From Sphingomonas sp. DG1-23 (GTDB taxonomy: Bacteria > Pseudomonadota > Alphaproteobacteria > Sphingomonadales > Sphingomonadaceae): 64,000 nucleotides of DNA. The stretch covers positions 124,001 to 188,000 of the forward strand of contig NZ_JAVAMA010000011.1 of assembly GCF_030730875.1 (NCBI RefSeq). The letters are read 5' to 3'. Positions 43,264-51,202 of the stretch are shown here, one piece after another; within the stretch, counting starts at the first letter, position 1; the number at the start of each line of letters is the position of its first letter. Under the pieces are notes generated by a model. That model was given only the letters and a program-made list of their open reading frames with translations. It was not told the origin of the DNA and searched no databases. Made by a program: the position numbers and the translations under genes.

Positions 43264-44192
43264 GCCGCGGCCTGCACGCAGCGGCGGAGATAATCGGCAT
43301 AGCCGTTCTTGCCCATCCGCGCTGCGCGATCGAGCATCTCGTCGGCGCTCAGATAGCCGAGGTCGAACCCGATCTCTTCGGGGCAGGCGATCTTGATCCC
43401 CTGGCGATGCTCGATCATGCGGACGAAGGCTCCGGCCTCGTGCAAACTGTCATGCGTGCCGGTGTCGAGCCAGGCATAGCCACGGCCGAGGCGATTCACG
43501 GTCAAATCGCCGCGATCGAGATAGGCGCGGATCACGTCGGTGATCTCGAGCTCGCCGCGCGCCGAAGGCTTGAGCGCGCGGGCGATCGACGTGACGTCGC
43601 GATCGAAGAAATAGAGTCCGGTGACGGCCCAGTTCGATGCGGGCTCAGCCGGCTTCTCGACGATTTCGGTCGCGCGCCCGGTCTCGGGGTCGAAGCTGAC
43701 CACGCCGTAACGCTGCGGATCGTCGACATGATAGGCGAACACCGTCGCCCCGCCGGCCGCCGCCTCGATCGCGGCCATGTGCCCCTTCGCGCCCAACGCG
43801 TCGCCGTGGAAGATATTGTCGCCGAGGATCAGAGCTGCCGGTCCACCGGCGAGGAATTCCTCGCCGATCAGGAAAGCCTGGGCGAGCCCTTCCGGCTCGG
43901 CCTGAACGGCATAGCTGAGATTGATGCCGAACGCCGTCCCGGTGCCGAGCAACGCTTCGAACATCGGCAGATCGCGCGGGGTGGAAATGATCAGGATGTC
44001 GCGGATTCCGGCGAGCATCATCACCGAGAGCGGATAATAGATCATCGGCTTGTCGAACACCGGCAGCAATTGCTTCGAGATCGACAATGTCGCCGGATAG
44101 AGCCGCGTGCCCGATCCGCCGGCGAGGATGATGCCCTTGACACCGTGGGGCTCGGGCCGCCGGTCACCGCTGCGGCGAAAATGGGCTGACAA
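43260..44192 (-). CDS. rmlA: Glucose-1-phosphate thymidylyltransferase
   Basis: The protein has 310 residues from a TTG at 44192 with GGAG about 8 bases upstream; no ATG or GTG start exists nearby in frame. The first 17 residues extend the usual start. The core begins KGIILAGGSGTRLYPATLSI, the sugar-nucleotidyltransferase signature, followed by KQLLPVFDKPMIYYPLS, LILGDNIFHGDAL and EKPAEPASNWAVTGLYFFD. The enzyme joins glucose-1-phosphate and dTTP to dTDP-glucose, the substrate of RmlB, whose gene follows with a 4-bp overlap. The 111-bp divergent gap to cysD holds the promoters of both directions. Confidence 0.94.
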   Translation of the reverse strand: MSAHFRRSGDRRPEPHGVKGIILAGGSGTRLYPATLSISKQLLPVFDKPMIYYPLSVMMLAGIRDILIISTPRDLPMFEALLGTGTAFGINLSYAVQAEPEGLAQAFLIGEEFLAGGPAALILGDNIFHGDALGAKGHMAAIEAAAGGATVFAYHVDDPQRYGVVSFDPETGRATEIVEKPAEPASNWAVTGLYFFDRDVTSIARALKPSARGELEITDVIRAYLDRGDLTVNRLGRGYAWLDTGTHDSLHEAGAFVRMIEHRQGIKIACPEEIGFDLGYLSADEMLDRAARMGKNGYADYLRRCVQAAA

Positions 44193-44303
44193 TTTTTCTT
44201 CTCCGCGCCGAATTAGGAACGCCTCGCAATCGAGTGCCCCTGCCCCCTAGATCCATGCTGTCAAATAGCGGCAGAAGGTTCACGAAGCTTTAGCCGGACA
44301 TCA

Positions 44304-45227
44304 GTGCAATCGGGATTCGTTTTGTCTCTTCCATCTCTCACGCATCTTCAGCGCCTCGAGGCCGAGAGCATCCACATCCTGCGCGAAGTCGTAGCGGAGG
44401 CGGAGCGGCCGGTGATGCTCTATTCGATCGGCAAGGACAGCGCGGTGATGCTGCACCTCGCCAGGAAAGCCTTTTATCCCGCGCCGCCGCCCTTCCCGTT
44501 GCTCCATGTCGACACGACGTGGAAGTTCCGGGCGATGTACGACCTGCGCGACAAGGCCGCGAAGGCGGCGGGGATGGAGTTGATCGTCCACAAGAACCCC
44601 GATGCAGTGCGCGGGGGGATCAACCCGTTCGATCATGGCAGCCTGCACACCGATCTGTGGAAGACCGAGGGGCTGAAGCAGGCGCTCGACCAACATGGCT
44701 TCGATGCGGCATTCGGCGGCGCGCGGCGCGACGAGGAGAAGAGCCGGGCCAAGGAGCGCGTCTTCTCGTTCCGCACCGCCAGCCATCGCTGGGACCCCAG
44801 GAACCAGCGGCCCGAGCTGTGGCATCTCTATAACGCGCGCAAGGCCAAGGGCGAGAGCATGCGGGTGTTCCCGATCTCGAACTGGACCGAGCTCGACATC
44901 TGGCAGTACATCCGCGCCGAGGGGATCGAGATCGTGCCGCTCTATTTCGCCGCGCCGCGCCCGACGGTGGAACGCGACGGGCTGCTGCTAATGGTCGACG
45001 ACGACCGCTTCCGGCTTGCGCCCGGCGAGACGCCGGTCGAGCGATCAGTGCGCTTCCGGACATTGGGCTGCTATCCGCTGACCGGCGCGGTCGAGAGCGA
45101 GGCGGCGACGCTGGAAGACGTGATTCAGGAGATGTTGCTCACCACCACTTCCGAACGCCAGGGCCGCGCGATCGATCACGATCAGGCCGCGAGCATGGAG
45201 AAGAAGAAGCAGGAGGGGTATTTTTGA
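44304..45227 (+). CDS. cysD: Sulfate adenylyltransferase subunit 2
   Basis: The 307-residue protein (GTG start at 44304) has the PP-loop YSIGKDSAVMLHLARKAFYP of the ATP-sulfurylase small subunit. It also has HVDTTWKFRAMYDLRD, the region GGARRDEEKSRAKERVFSFR, and NWTELDIWQYI. The C-terminus SMEKKKQEGYF is typical for CysD. With the CysN GTPase it makes adenylylsulfate (APS) from sulfate and ATP in the cytoplasm. cysNC follows after 110 bp containing a hairpin and a REP-like doublet. A start at the TTG at 44322 cannot be excluded. Confidence 0.95.
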   Translation: MQSGFVLSLPSLTHLQRLEAESIHILREVVAEAERPVMLYSIGKDSAVMLHLARKAFYPAPPPFPLLHVDTTWKFRAMYDLRDKAAKAAGMELIVHKNPDAVRGGINPFDHGSLHTDLWKTEGLKQALDQHGFDAAFGGARRDEEKSRAKERVFSFRTASHRWDPRNQRPELWHLYNARKAKGESMRVFPISNWTELDIWQYIRAEGIEIVPLYFAAPRPTVERDGLLLMVDDDRFRLAPGETPVERSVRFRTLGCYPLTGAVESEAATLEDVIQEMLLTTTSERQGRAIDHDQAASMEKKKQEGYF

Positions 45228-45250
45228 CATGAAGGGGACACTTCATGTCA
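45225..45250 (+). other. Hairpin over the cysD stop codon
   Basis: TGACATGAAG (45225-45234) and CTTCATGTCA (45241-45250) are perfect 10-bp arms with a 6-base loop. The left arm begins with the cysD stop codon. The right arm runs into the REP-like unit. It may protect the cysD mRNA end or set the cysD/cysN expression ratio. Confidence 0.55.
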
Positions 45251-45329
45251 TCCCGGCGCAGGCCGGGATCCCGGGCAGCAAACGCCCGCTCGCCATCGCA
45301 CGAGACCCCGGCGTCCGCCGGGGTGACGG
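45247..45329. repeat. REP-like inverted doublet (family B) between cysD and cysN
   Basis: The left unit GTCATCCCGGCGCAGGCCGG is matched in inverted orientation by the right unit at 45303-45329, which reads GTCACCCCGGCGGACGCCGG on the other strand. Each unit is a GC hairpin. The doublet fills the space between the two genes and explains why the frame stays open upstream of the real cysN start. Confidence 0.75.
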
Positions 45330-45337
45330 AATTTAGT

Positions 45338-47251
45338 ATGACCTCCTATCGCCCCGACGCGCTGATCGCGTCCGACATCTCGGCCTATCTGACGCTGCAT
45401 CAGAACAAATCGCTGCTGCGGTTCATTACCTGCGGCAGCGTGGATGACGGAAAATCCACGCTGATCGGCCGCTTGCTCTACGATTCGAAGATGATCTTCG
45501 AGGATCAGCTCGCCAGCCTCGAAGCCGACAGCAAGCGGCTGGGCACGCAAGGACAGGAGATCGACTTCGCCTTGCTGGTCGACGGGCTCGCCGCCGAGCG
45601 CGAGCAGGGCATCACGATCGACGTCGCCTATCGCTTCTTCGCCACCGAGAAACGCAAGTTCATCGTCGCGGATACACCGGGGCACGAGCAGTACACTCGC
45701 AACATGGTCACCGGCGCGTCGACCGCCGACCTCGCGGTGATCCTGATCGACGCGCGCAAGGGCGTGCTCACCCAGACGCGGCGGCACAGCTATCTCGCGC
45801 ATCTGCTCGGCATCCGGCACATCGTGCTGGCGGTGAACAAGATGGACCTGATCGGCTATGACCGGGCCGCCTATGAGGCGATCGTCGAGGACTACCGCAT
45901 CTTCGCCGACTCGATCGGCATCCGCAGCTTTACGCCGGTCCCGATCTCGGGGTTCAAGGGCGACAACATCACCGGACTGTCGGAGAACACGCCATGGTTC
46001 GCCGGGCCGGCGTTGCTCGACCATCTCGAGGCCGTCGAGGTCGAGACCGAGGCGGGTCGCGCCAAGCCGTTCCGGCTGCCGGTGCAATGGGTCAACCGCC
46101 CGAACCTCGATTTTCGCGGGTTTGCCGGGCTGATCGCCAGCGGCACCGTCAAACCGGGTGACGCGGTGCGCATCCTGCCTTCGGGGCGGACCACCACGAT
46201 CGCGCGGATCGTGGCGATGGAGGGCGATCGCGAATGGGCCGGCGCCGGTGAGTCGGTGACGCTGACTCTCGCCGACGAAGTCGATTGCTCGCGCGGCGAC
46301 GTCATCGCCTCCGCCGACGCGCCGCCGCAGGTCGCCGACCAGTTCAAGGCGACGATCGTCTGGATGGACCAGGCCGAACTGCTCCCCGGCCGCGCCTATT
46401 GGCTCAAGCTCGGCACGCAGACGGTGAGCGCGATGGTGCGCGAGCCCGAACATGCGATCGACGTCAACACGCTCGCCACGGTCTCGGCCAAGACCTTGCA
46501 GCTCAATGATATCGGCGTCGCCGAGATCGCGTCGGACCGACCGATCGTGTTCGAGGCCTATGGCGACAGCCACGATCTCGGCGGGTTCATCCTGATCGAC
46601 AAGGCGACCAACGCCACCGTCGCCGCTGGAATGCTCCACCACGCGCTGCGTCGTGCGCAGAATGTCCATTGGCAGGCCGTCGAGATCACTCGCGAGGCGC
46701 ACGCAGCGCAAAAGGGTCAGCGCGCGCGGTTGCTGTGGTTCACCGGGCTGTCGGGATCGGGCAAGTCGACCATCGCCAATCTGGTCGAGAAGAAGCTGCA
46801 CGCGATGGGCAAGCACAGCTTCCTGCTCGACGGCGACAATGTGCGGCACGGGCTCAACCGCGATCTCGGCTTCACCGATGCCGACCGGGTCGAGAATATC
46901 CGCCGCGTCGGCGAAGTCGCGCGGCTGATGACCGATGCGGGGCTGATCGTGCTGACTGCGTTCATATCGCCGTTCCGCGCCGAGCGCGAGATGGTCCGCG
47001 CGATGCTTCCGCAAGAGGATTTCTTCGAGATCTTCATCGACACGCCGATCGCCGAAGCCGAGCGCCGCGATCCCAAAGGCCTGTATCGCAAGGCGCGCGC
47101 GGGCGAGATTGCCAATTTCACCGGCATATCGAGCCCCTATGAGGCGCCCGAACGGCCCGAGATCCGGATCGACACGACGAAGGAGACTCCCGAGGCCGCG
47201 GCCGAGCGGATCGTCGAGACGATCATGGGAACGTGGAGCCCGGTGATTTGA
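45338..47251 (+). CDS. cysNC: Bifunctional sulfate adenylyltransferase subunit 1/adenylylsulfate kinase
   Basis: I choose the ATG at 45338 (MTSYRPDALIASDISAYL, 637 residues); the longer frame is translated REP sequence. Residues about 20-450 are the CysN GTPase: G1 GSVDDGKSTLIGRLLYDSK, G3 VADTPGHEQYTRNM and G4 VNKMDLIGYD, then EF-Tu-like beta domains. Residues about 460-637 are APS kinase: P-loop WFTGLSGSGKSTIANLVEKK, LLDGDNVRHGLNRDLGF, ENIRRVGEVARLM and DPKGLYRKARAGEI. It activates sulfate to APS and then to PAPS, for cysteine synthesis or for sulfation. The CysQ-type gene overlaps its end. Confidence 0.96.
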   Translation: MTSYRPDALIASDISAYLTLHQNKSLLRFITCGSVDDGKSTLIGRLLYDSKMIFEDQLASLEADSKRLGTQGQEIDFALLVDGLAAEREQGITIDVAYRFFATEKRKFIVADTPGHEQYTRNMVTGASTADLAVILIDARKGVLTQTRRHSYLAHLLGIRHIVLAVNKMDLIGYDRAAYEAIVEDYRIFADSIGIRSFTPVPISGFKGDNITGLSENTPWFAGPALLDHLEAVEVETEAGRAKPFRLPVQWVNRPNLDFRGFAGLIASGTVKPGDAVRILPSGRTTTIARIVAMEGDREWAGAGESVTLTLADEVDCSRGDVIASADAPPQVADQFKATIVWMDQAELLPGRAYWLKLGTQTVSAMVREPEHAIDVNTLATVSAKTLQLNDIGVAEIASDRPIVFEAYGDSHDLGGFILIDKATNATVAAGMLHHALRRAQNVHWQAVEITREAHAAQKGQRARLLWFTGLSGSGKSTIANLVEKKLHAMGKHSFLLDGDNVRHGLNRDLGFTDADRVENIRRVGEVARLMTDAGLIVLTAFISPFRAEREMVRAMLPQEDFFEIFIDTPIAEAERRDPKGLYRKARAGEIANFTGISSPYEAPERPEIRIDTTKETPEAAAERIVETIMGTWSPVI

Positions 47252-47967
47252 CCGACGCCGAACTCGCGCGCGACATCGCCGCCGAGGCGGGCGCGCTGCT
47301 GCTGCGCATCCAGGCCGAATGCGCGGGGGGAGATCGCGGCGACCGCGAGGCCAATGCGTTGATCCTCGAACGGCTGCGCGCGGCGCGTCCCGACGATGCG
47401 ATCCTGTCCGAGGAATCGGCCGACGATCCGGTACGGCTGGCGCGAAGCCGGGTGTGGATCGTCGACCCGCTCGACGGCACCCGCGAATTCGCCGAGCGGC
47501 GCGAGGATTGGGCGGTGCATGTCGCGCTGGCGGTCGAGGGACGCGCGGCGAGCGGCGCGGTGGCACTGCCCAAGCTCGGCCTGACCCTGTCGAGCGATGC
47601 CCCGCCCCCGCTTCCGCAACCGCAAACCCCGCCGCGGATGCTGGTCAGCCGGACCCGGGCGAGTGCCTTGTGCGTCGATGTCGCCGGACGGATCGGCGCG
47701 GTGTCGGTCGGCATGGGATCGGCCGGCGCCAAGGCGATGGCCGTGGTGCGCGGCGCGGCCGAGATCTATCTGCACAGCGGCGGCCAGCACCAATGGGACA
47801 ATTGCGCGCCGGTCGCGGTGGCGCTGGCGGCGGGGCTGCATGCCTCGCGGATCGATGGATCGCCGATCGTCTACAACGAACGCGCGACCGAGATTCCGGA
47901 TTTGCTGATCTGCCGGAAGGAGTGGGCGGAGACGGTGCTTGCCGCGGTCCGGAAGTGCGGCAGCTAA
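47248..47967 (+). CDS. cysQ: 3'(2'),5'-bisphosphate nucleotidase, inositol monophosphatase family
   Basis: The start is taken as the TTG at 47248, overlapping the cysNC stop as TTGA (239 residues); a GTG at 47233 is also in frame. Motifs of the lithium-sensitive phosphatase family are the Glu pair in LSEESAD, the metal site WIVDPLDGTREFAER, and the later WDNCAPVAVALAAG. In this operon the likely role is hydrolysis of PAP/PAPS to control PAPS level, as for CysQ. The protein is a little shorter than E. coli CysQ. Neighbouring sulfate-activation genes support the call. Confidence 0.88.
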   Translation: MTDAELARDIAAEAGALLLRIQAECAGGDRGDREANALILERLRAARPDDAILSEESADDPVRLARSRVWIVDPLDGTREFAERREDWAVHVALAVEGRAASGAVALPKLGLTLSSDAPPPLPQPQTPPRMLVSRTRASALCVDVAGRIGAVSVGMGSAGAKAMAVVRGAAEIYLHSGGQHQWDNCAPVAVALAAGLHASRIDGSPIVYNERATEIPDLLICRKEWAETVLAAVRKCGS

Positions 47968-47969
47968 CC

Positions 47970-48042
47970 GTCATCCCGGCGTAAGCCGGGATAGCATGCC
48001 ATAGTGCGCCTCCGCCTGAGATTCCGGCGTCCGCCGGACGGC
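47970..48042. repeat. REP-like inverted doublet (family B) after cysQ
   Basis: GTCATCCCGGCGTAAGCCGG begins at 47970 and is nearly the same unit as at 45247. An inverted, diverged partner lies at 48020-48042 (right arm around CCGGCGTCCGCCGG). It sits directly after the cysQ stop. Confidence 0.7.
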
Positions 48043-48052
48043 GGAAGGCGCT

Positions 48053-48079
48053 GCGACTCGCGGAGTCACCGCGAGTCGC
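48053..48079. repeat. 11-bp inverted repeat before the SET gene
   Basis: GCGACTCGCGG and CCGCGAGTCGC are perfect arms around AGTCA. It follows the REP-like doublet and may stop transcription from cysQ or serve as a binding site. Confidence 0.55.
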
Positions 48080-48106
48080 GCGTGGACCAGAGTCAACGAA
48101 CATGGT

Positions 48107-48132
48107 AAACGCCTTCTTCGGGAGGGGCGTTT
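48107..48132 (+). promoter_or_regulatory. Leader hairpin enclosing the ribosome-binding site of the SET gene
   Basis: AAACGCC (48107-48113) pairs with GGCGTTT (48126-48132). The loop contains GGAGG (48121-48125) and the right arm includes the first bases of the TTG at 48131. A TTG at 48134, with better spacing from GGAGG, lies just outside. Folding could limit translation. Confidence 0.45.
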
Positions 48133-49276
48133 GTTGGGGCTCGACATCTGGTTCGTGCTGGCGATCGGGCTGAGCTTTGCGGGCTATGCCGTGTATCTGC
48201 TCGGGCTGCGGCGCCAGACCGTCCGGCCCAATCGTGCCTCGTGGCTGATCTGGGCCGCGGCGACCGCGCTCGAAGCGTTGACCTATGCCGCGGTCAATCC
48301 CGGCGCACCGCAAGGCTGGGTGTTCGCGCTCTCCGCGCTGGCGTGCATCGCCGTGACCATCGCGCTCTGGCATCGCTCGGCCTGGGCACCGCCCTCGCCC
48401 AGCGAGACCTTTTGCATCGCCGCGTCGCTGACCGCCTTGCTGCTCTGGGTGGTTTTCCGCGAGGCGTTCTGGGCGCACATGCTGGTCGTCGCCGCGGTGC
48501 CGGTGAGCTTCTGGCCGACCTGGGCGAGCGTGTGGGACGATCGGTCGCGCGAACGCTCGCCGGCTTGGGGGCTATGGACCTTCGGCGATCTCGCGACCTT
48601 GCTGATCGCGGTCCGCGGGCCCGAATTGGGGCTCGCCGAGCTCGGCTACATCCTTGTCGAATTGCTCTGCCATGCCAGCGTCTGGTTCCTGATCGGGCTG
48701 GCGACGATCAATCCGCTACGCTCGCTCGGCGTTCGCCTAGGAGGCCTGCGCGTCTTCGAGCGCTACCGGCCTTCGAACAATCTGTTCAGAGTCGGCGACA
48801 ACCATCTCGGCAAGGCCGTTTTCGCCGCGGCGCCCTTTACCGAGGGCGAGGTGCTGCTCGAATTCACCGGACGGCGGCTTCCCGCGGATCAATTGCCCAG
48901 CCTGATGCACGGACCCAGCGACCGCTTCGTCCAGGTGACGCCCGATCATTATATGGGGCCCTCCGGTCAGCTCGACGATCTGGTCAATCACAGCTGCGCG
49001 CCCAATGCCGGGCTGCGCTTCAGCGAAGCCGGGGTGTTCCTCGTCGCGGTCCGCGCGATCGAGGCGGGCGAGGAGATCGCATGGGACTATTCGACGACCT
49101 TGCGGGAATCCAACTGGCACATGCTGTGCCAGTGCAAGGCGGCAGAATGCCGGCGGGTGATCGGCGATTTCGAAACGCTGGATGCCGAGCGACAGGAGTG
49201 GTTTCGGGCGCGCAATCTGGTGGCGCCATACCTGCGGCGGCGCGACGATGTAGGGGGCAAGCGGGCGGCGGGGTGA
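48131..49276 (+). CDS. Multi-pass membrane protein fused to a SET methyltransferase domain
   Basis: The protein (381 residues from TTG 48131, or one codon later from TTG 48134) has about seven hydrophobic helices in the first 200 residues, e.g. LDIWFVLAIGLSFAGYAVYL, WVFALSALACIAVTIALW and GYILVELLCHASVWFLIGLA. The C-terminal part is a SET domain: NNLFRVGDNHLGKAVFAAAP, the catalytic LVNHSCAPNAG (Asn-His-Ser-Cys near residue 284), AGEEIAWDYSTT (Tyr near 319) and a post-SET-like CQCKAAECR cluster. SET enzymes methylate lysine, mostly in proteins. The membrane tether is unusual and the target is unknown. REP-like doublets flank the gene on both sides. Confidence 0.84.
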   Translation: MLGLDIWFVLAIGLSFAGYAVYLLGLRRQTVRPNRASWLIWAAATALEALTYAAVNPGAPQGWVFALSALACIAVTIALWHRSAWAPPSPSETFCIAASLTALLLWVVFREAFWAHMLVVAAVPVSFWPTWASVWDDRSRERSPAWGLWTFGDLATLLIAVRGPELGLAELGYILVELLCHASVWFLIGLATINPLRSLGVRLGGLRVFERYRPSNNLFRVGDNHLGKAVFAAAPFTEGEVLLEFTGRRLPADQLPSLMHGPSDRFVQVTPDHYMGPSGQLDDLVNHSCAPNAGLRFSEAGVFLVAVRAIEAGEEIAWDYSTTLRESNWHMLCQCKAAECRRVIGDFETLDAERQEWFRARNLVAPYLRRRDDVGGKRAAG

Positions 49277-49282
49277 ACCTGC

Positions 49283-49357
49283 CGTGCTCGGCGCAGGCCG
49301 GAGCGCTGGAGGCGGCGCATTCCTTGCGGCCAACGCTCCGGCCTGCGCCGGAGCACG
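49283..49357. repeat. REP-like inverted doublet (family C) between convergent genes
   Basis: CGTGCTCGGCGCAGGCCGG (from 49283) recurs inverted at 49334-49357, where the other strand reads CGTGCTCCGGCGCAGGCCGG. The doublet fills the 87-bp space between the SET gene and the convergent kinase gene and could work as a two-way terminator. Confidence 0.75.
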
Positions 49358-49363
49358 AAAGCG

Positions 49364-51202
49364 CTAGGCGGCGAGATTCTCGGCGACCGCTGCTGAACCA
49401 AGGGTCAGCATCGCGCGCGCGCCCATGCCCTTGCCGTCGCTGACCAGTTCGAGCGTGCCGTCCATCGCCAGCATCGAATTGGCGCACCAATGCAGCCCCA
49501 GCCCGCCCGATTTGTGCGCGCGGGTCGAGAAACCGCGCTGAAACAGGATCGGCGTCTGCGCGGGATCGAAGCCCTCGCCATCGTCACGGATCAGGATCTC
49601 GGTCCGTTCGCCTTTTTGCTGGACCGAGACCGCGATGCTGCCCCCGCCCCGCCCCGCCGCGGCGATCGCCTCGGCCGCATTGGCGAAGAGATTGCCGACT
49701 ACCTGGCTCAGGATCACCCGATTGGCGAGAACGAGATGCGGCCTGGACGGGAAGCTGAAGGCCACCGAGTTCTCGCCCGAATAGCGCGCGATCGTGGCGT
49801 TCTGGGCGACGATCTCGCTGATGTCGCAACTGGCGAGCGCCGGGCGCTCGTTCGCCGCCTCCTGCTGTTCACCGATGATTTCGAGCACTTGCCGCAACGC
49901 GGCGCGGCCGACGCCGAGCTGGTCGCGACGATCGGCGCGCTCGCGCTCGACGGCCTCGAACGCAGCGGTGAGGAAAGCGAGAAGCTTGATGCGGCGCTCG
50001 ACGGGCAAGCCGGAATCGGCAAGCTCGGCCAATGCCCGATCGATCGTCGCCCGCTCGATCGCGGCCGGGCGGTCGAGCCCCTGGCTGAGCACCGTCGTCA
50101 CCGGGTTCAGCGCATTGCGGACATTGTGCATCACCGCGACCGCGCTCTCGCTGCGGCCGAGGGTGAAGCTCTGAACCTCGAGCTGCTCGCGCAGATCCTT
50201 CAGCTGGCGGAGCATCGAATTGAAGCTGGTGACGAGGCTGCCGATCTCGTCGTCGCGCGGACTCTCGGTGAGCAGGCCGAGATCGCCCGAATTGCGGACC
50301 ACGCCCATATGGCGCTCGACGCGGTGGAGCGGGCGCAGCACCAGCCGGGTGATCATCCGGCGCAGCACCAGCAGCACCACCGCCAGCAACAACGACGATC
50401 CCAGCACCGCGAGGATCAGCATCCGCTTGCCCAGCGTCGAAAGATCGCGCGGCACGGCATAAGCGACGGTGGCGACGGCGTGTCCATCGGGCCCGGCGAT
50501 CGGCACGGCGATGTGGGTGCGCGACGCGCCGGGCGTCACCGTGACGTCATCGGCGGGCGCGGCGAGGTGCGTCTCGATCTGGAGCAAGGTGCCGAGTTGC
50601 GCCGAGGTGATCGTGCGCGCCATCAGCACGTATCCGCGCGGATTGCCGCTGCCGTCGCTGCGGCGGACCCGGGCAACGCCGATCGCAGCGAGCCTGTCGC
50701 CAAGCTTGAGATAGAAGCCGGCCGAGCTGCGACCGTGAAGCGCCTTGTCGAGGTCGAGTCGCCGAATCGCATCGACGAGCGCACCGCGCATCGCCGGAAG
50801 CTCGATCTGACGGCCGACATCGATCCAGCGGGCGATCACCACCGAGCGATCGGGGCGCACATAAGCCATGCCGTTGACGTCGAGATTGACCATCGCGAGC
50901 GTCGAGAAGCTCTCCTCCTCGAAGGCGCGGCTCGGCGCGGCCATATAATCCCACGACTCGTTCCAGTCGCCATAATCGCGCACCGCGTTCTCGACCTTGG
51001 ACGCGAGATCCTCGACCACGGCCCGGGTGCGCGCGACATGCGCGGCGACGGCATCGCGCTCGAGCCGGTTGAAATTGGGCGTGATCACGGTGGCGAGCAG
51101 CAAAGTCAGCGCGGTCGCGCCGAGCAGCCCGACCCCGGTCAGGATAAGGACGAGCTTGGCGCCGAGCGAACGCGGCAGCCGCAACCGCGCCGTGAGCGCC
51201 AT
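49364..51202 (-). CDS. CHASE4-HAMP sensor histidine kinase
   Basis: The 612-residue protein has a first transmembrane helix (LVLILTGVGLLGATALTLLL). A periplasmic CHASE4-like domain follows (residues about 45-235, with VRDYGDWNESWDYM and MVNLDVNGMAYVRPD), then a second helix (MLILAVLGSSLLLAVVLLVL) and HAMP (LRPLHRVERHMGVVRNSGDL). The phospho-acceptor box is unusual, SAVAVMHNVRNALNPVTTVL. The ATPase domain has NLFANAAEAIAAAG, DDGEGFDPAQ and GGLGLHWCANSMLAMDG. It starts exactly where the GGDEF-EAL regulator ends (TGATG), so the two are probably a signalling pair. Confidence 0.9.
   Translation of the reverse strand: MALTARLRLPRSLGAKLVLILTGVGLLGATALTLLLATVITPNFNRLERDAVAAHVARTRAVVEDLASKVENAVRDYGDWNESWDYMAAPSRAFEEESFSTLAMVNLDVNGMAYVRPDRSVVIARWIDVGRQIELPAMRGALVDAIRRLDLDKALHGRSSAGFYLKLGDRLAAIGVARVRRSDGSGNPRGYVLMARTITSAQLGTLLQIETHLAAPADDVTVTPGASRTHIAVPIAGPDGHAVATVAYAVPRDLSTLGKRMLILAVLGSSLLLAVVLLVLRRMITRLVLRPLHRVERHMGVVRNSGDLGLLTESPRDDEIGSLVTSFNSMLRQLKDLREQLEVQSFTLGRSESAVAVMHNVRNALNPVTTVLSQGLDRPAAIERATIDRALAELADSGLPVERRIKLLAFLTAAFEAVERERADRRDQLGVGRAALRQVLEIIGEQQEAANERPALASCDISEIVAQNATIARYSGENSVAFSFPSRPHLVLANRVILSQVVGNLFANAAEAIAAAGRGGGSIAVSVQQKGERTEILIRDDGEGFDPAQTPILFQRGFSTRAHKSGGLGLHWCANSMLAMDGTLELVSDGKGMGARAMLTLGSAAVAENLAA

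Noticed and set aside
45248..47566. 772-codon minus-strand open frame opposite cysNC
   Set aside because: It is antisense to unmistakable CysN GTPase and APS kinase motifs.
34602..49357. CRISPR array made of the GC-rich repeats
   Set aside because: Repeats occur as scattered inverted doublets, not as evenly spaced direct repeats, and no cas gene is present.
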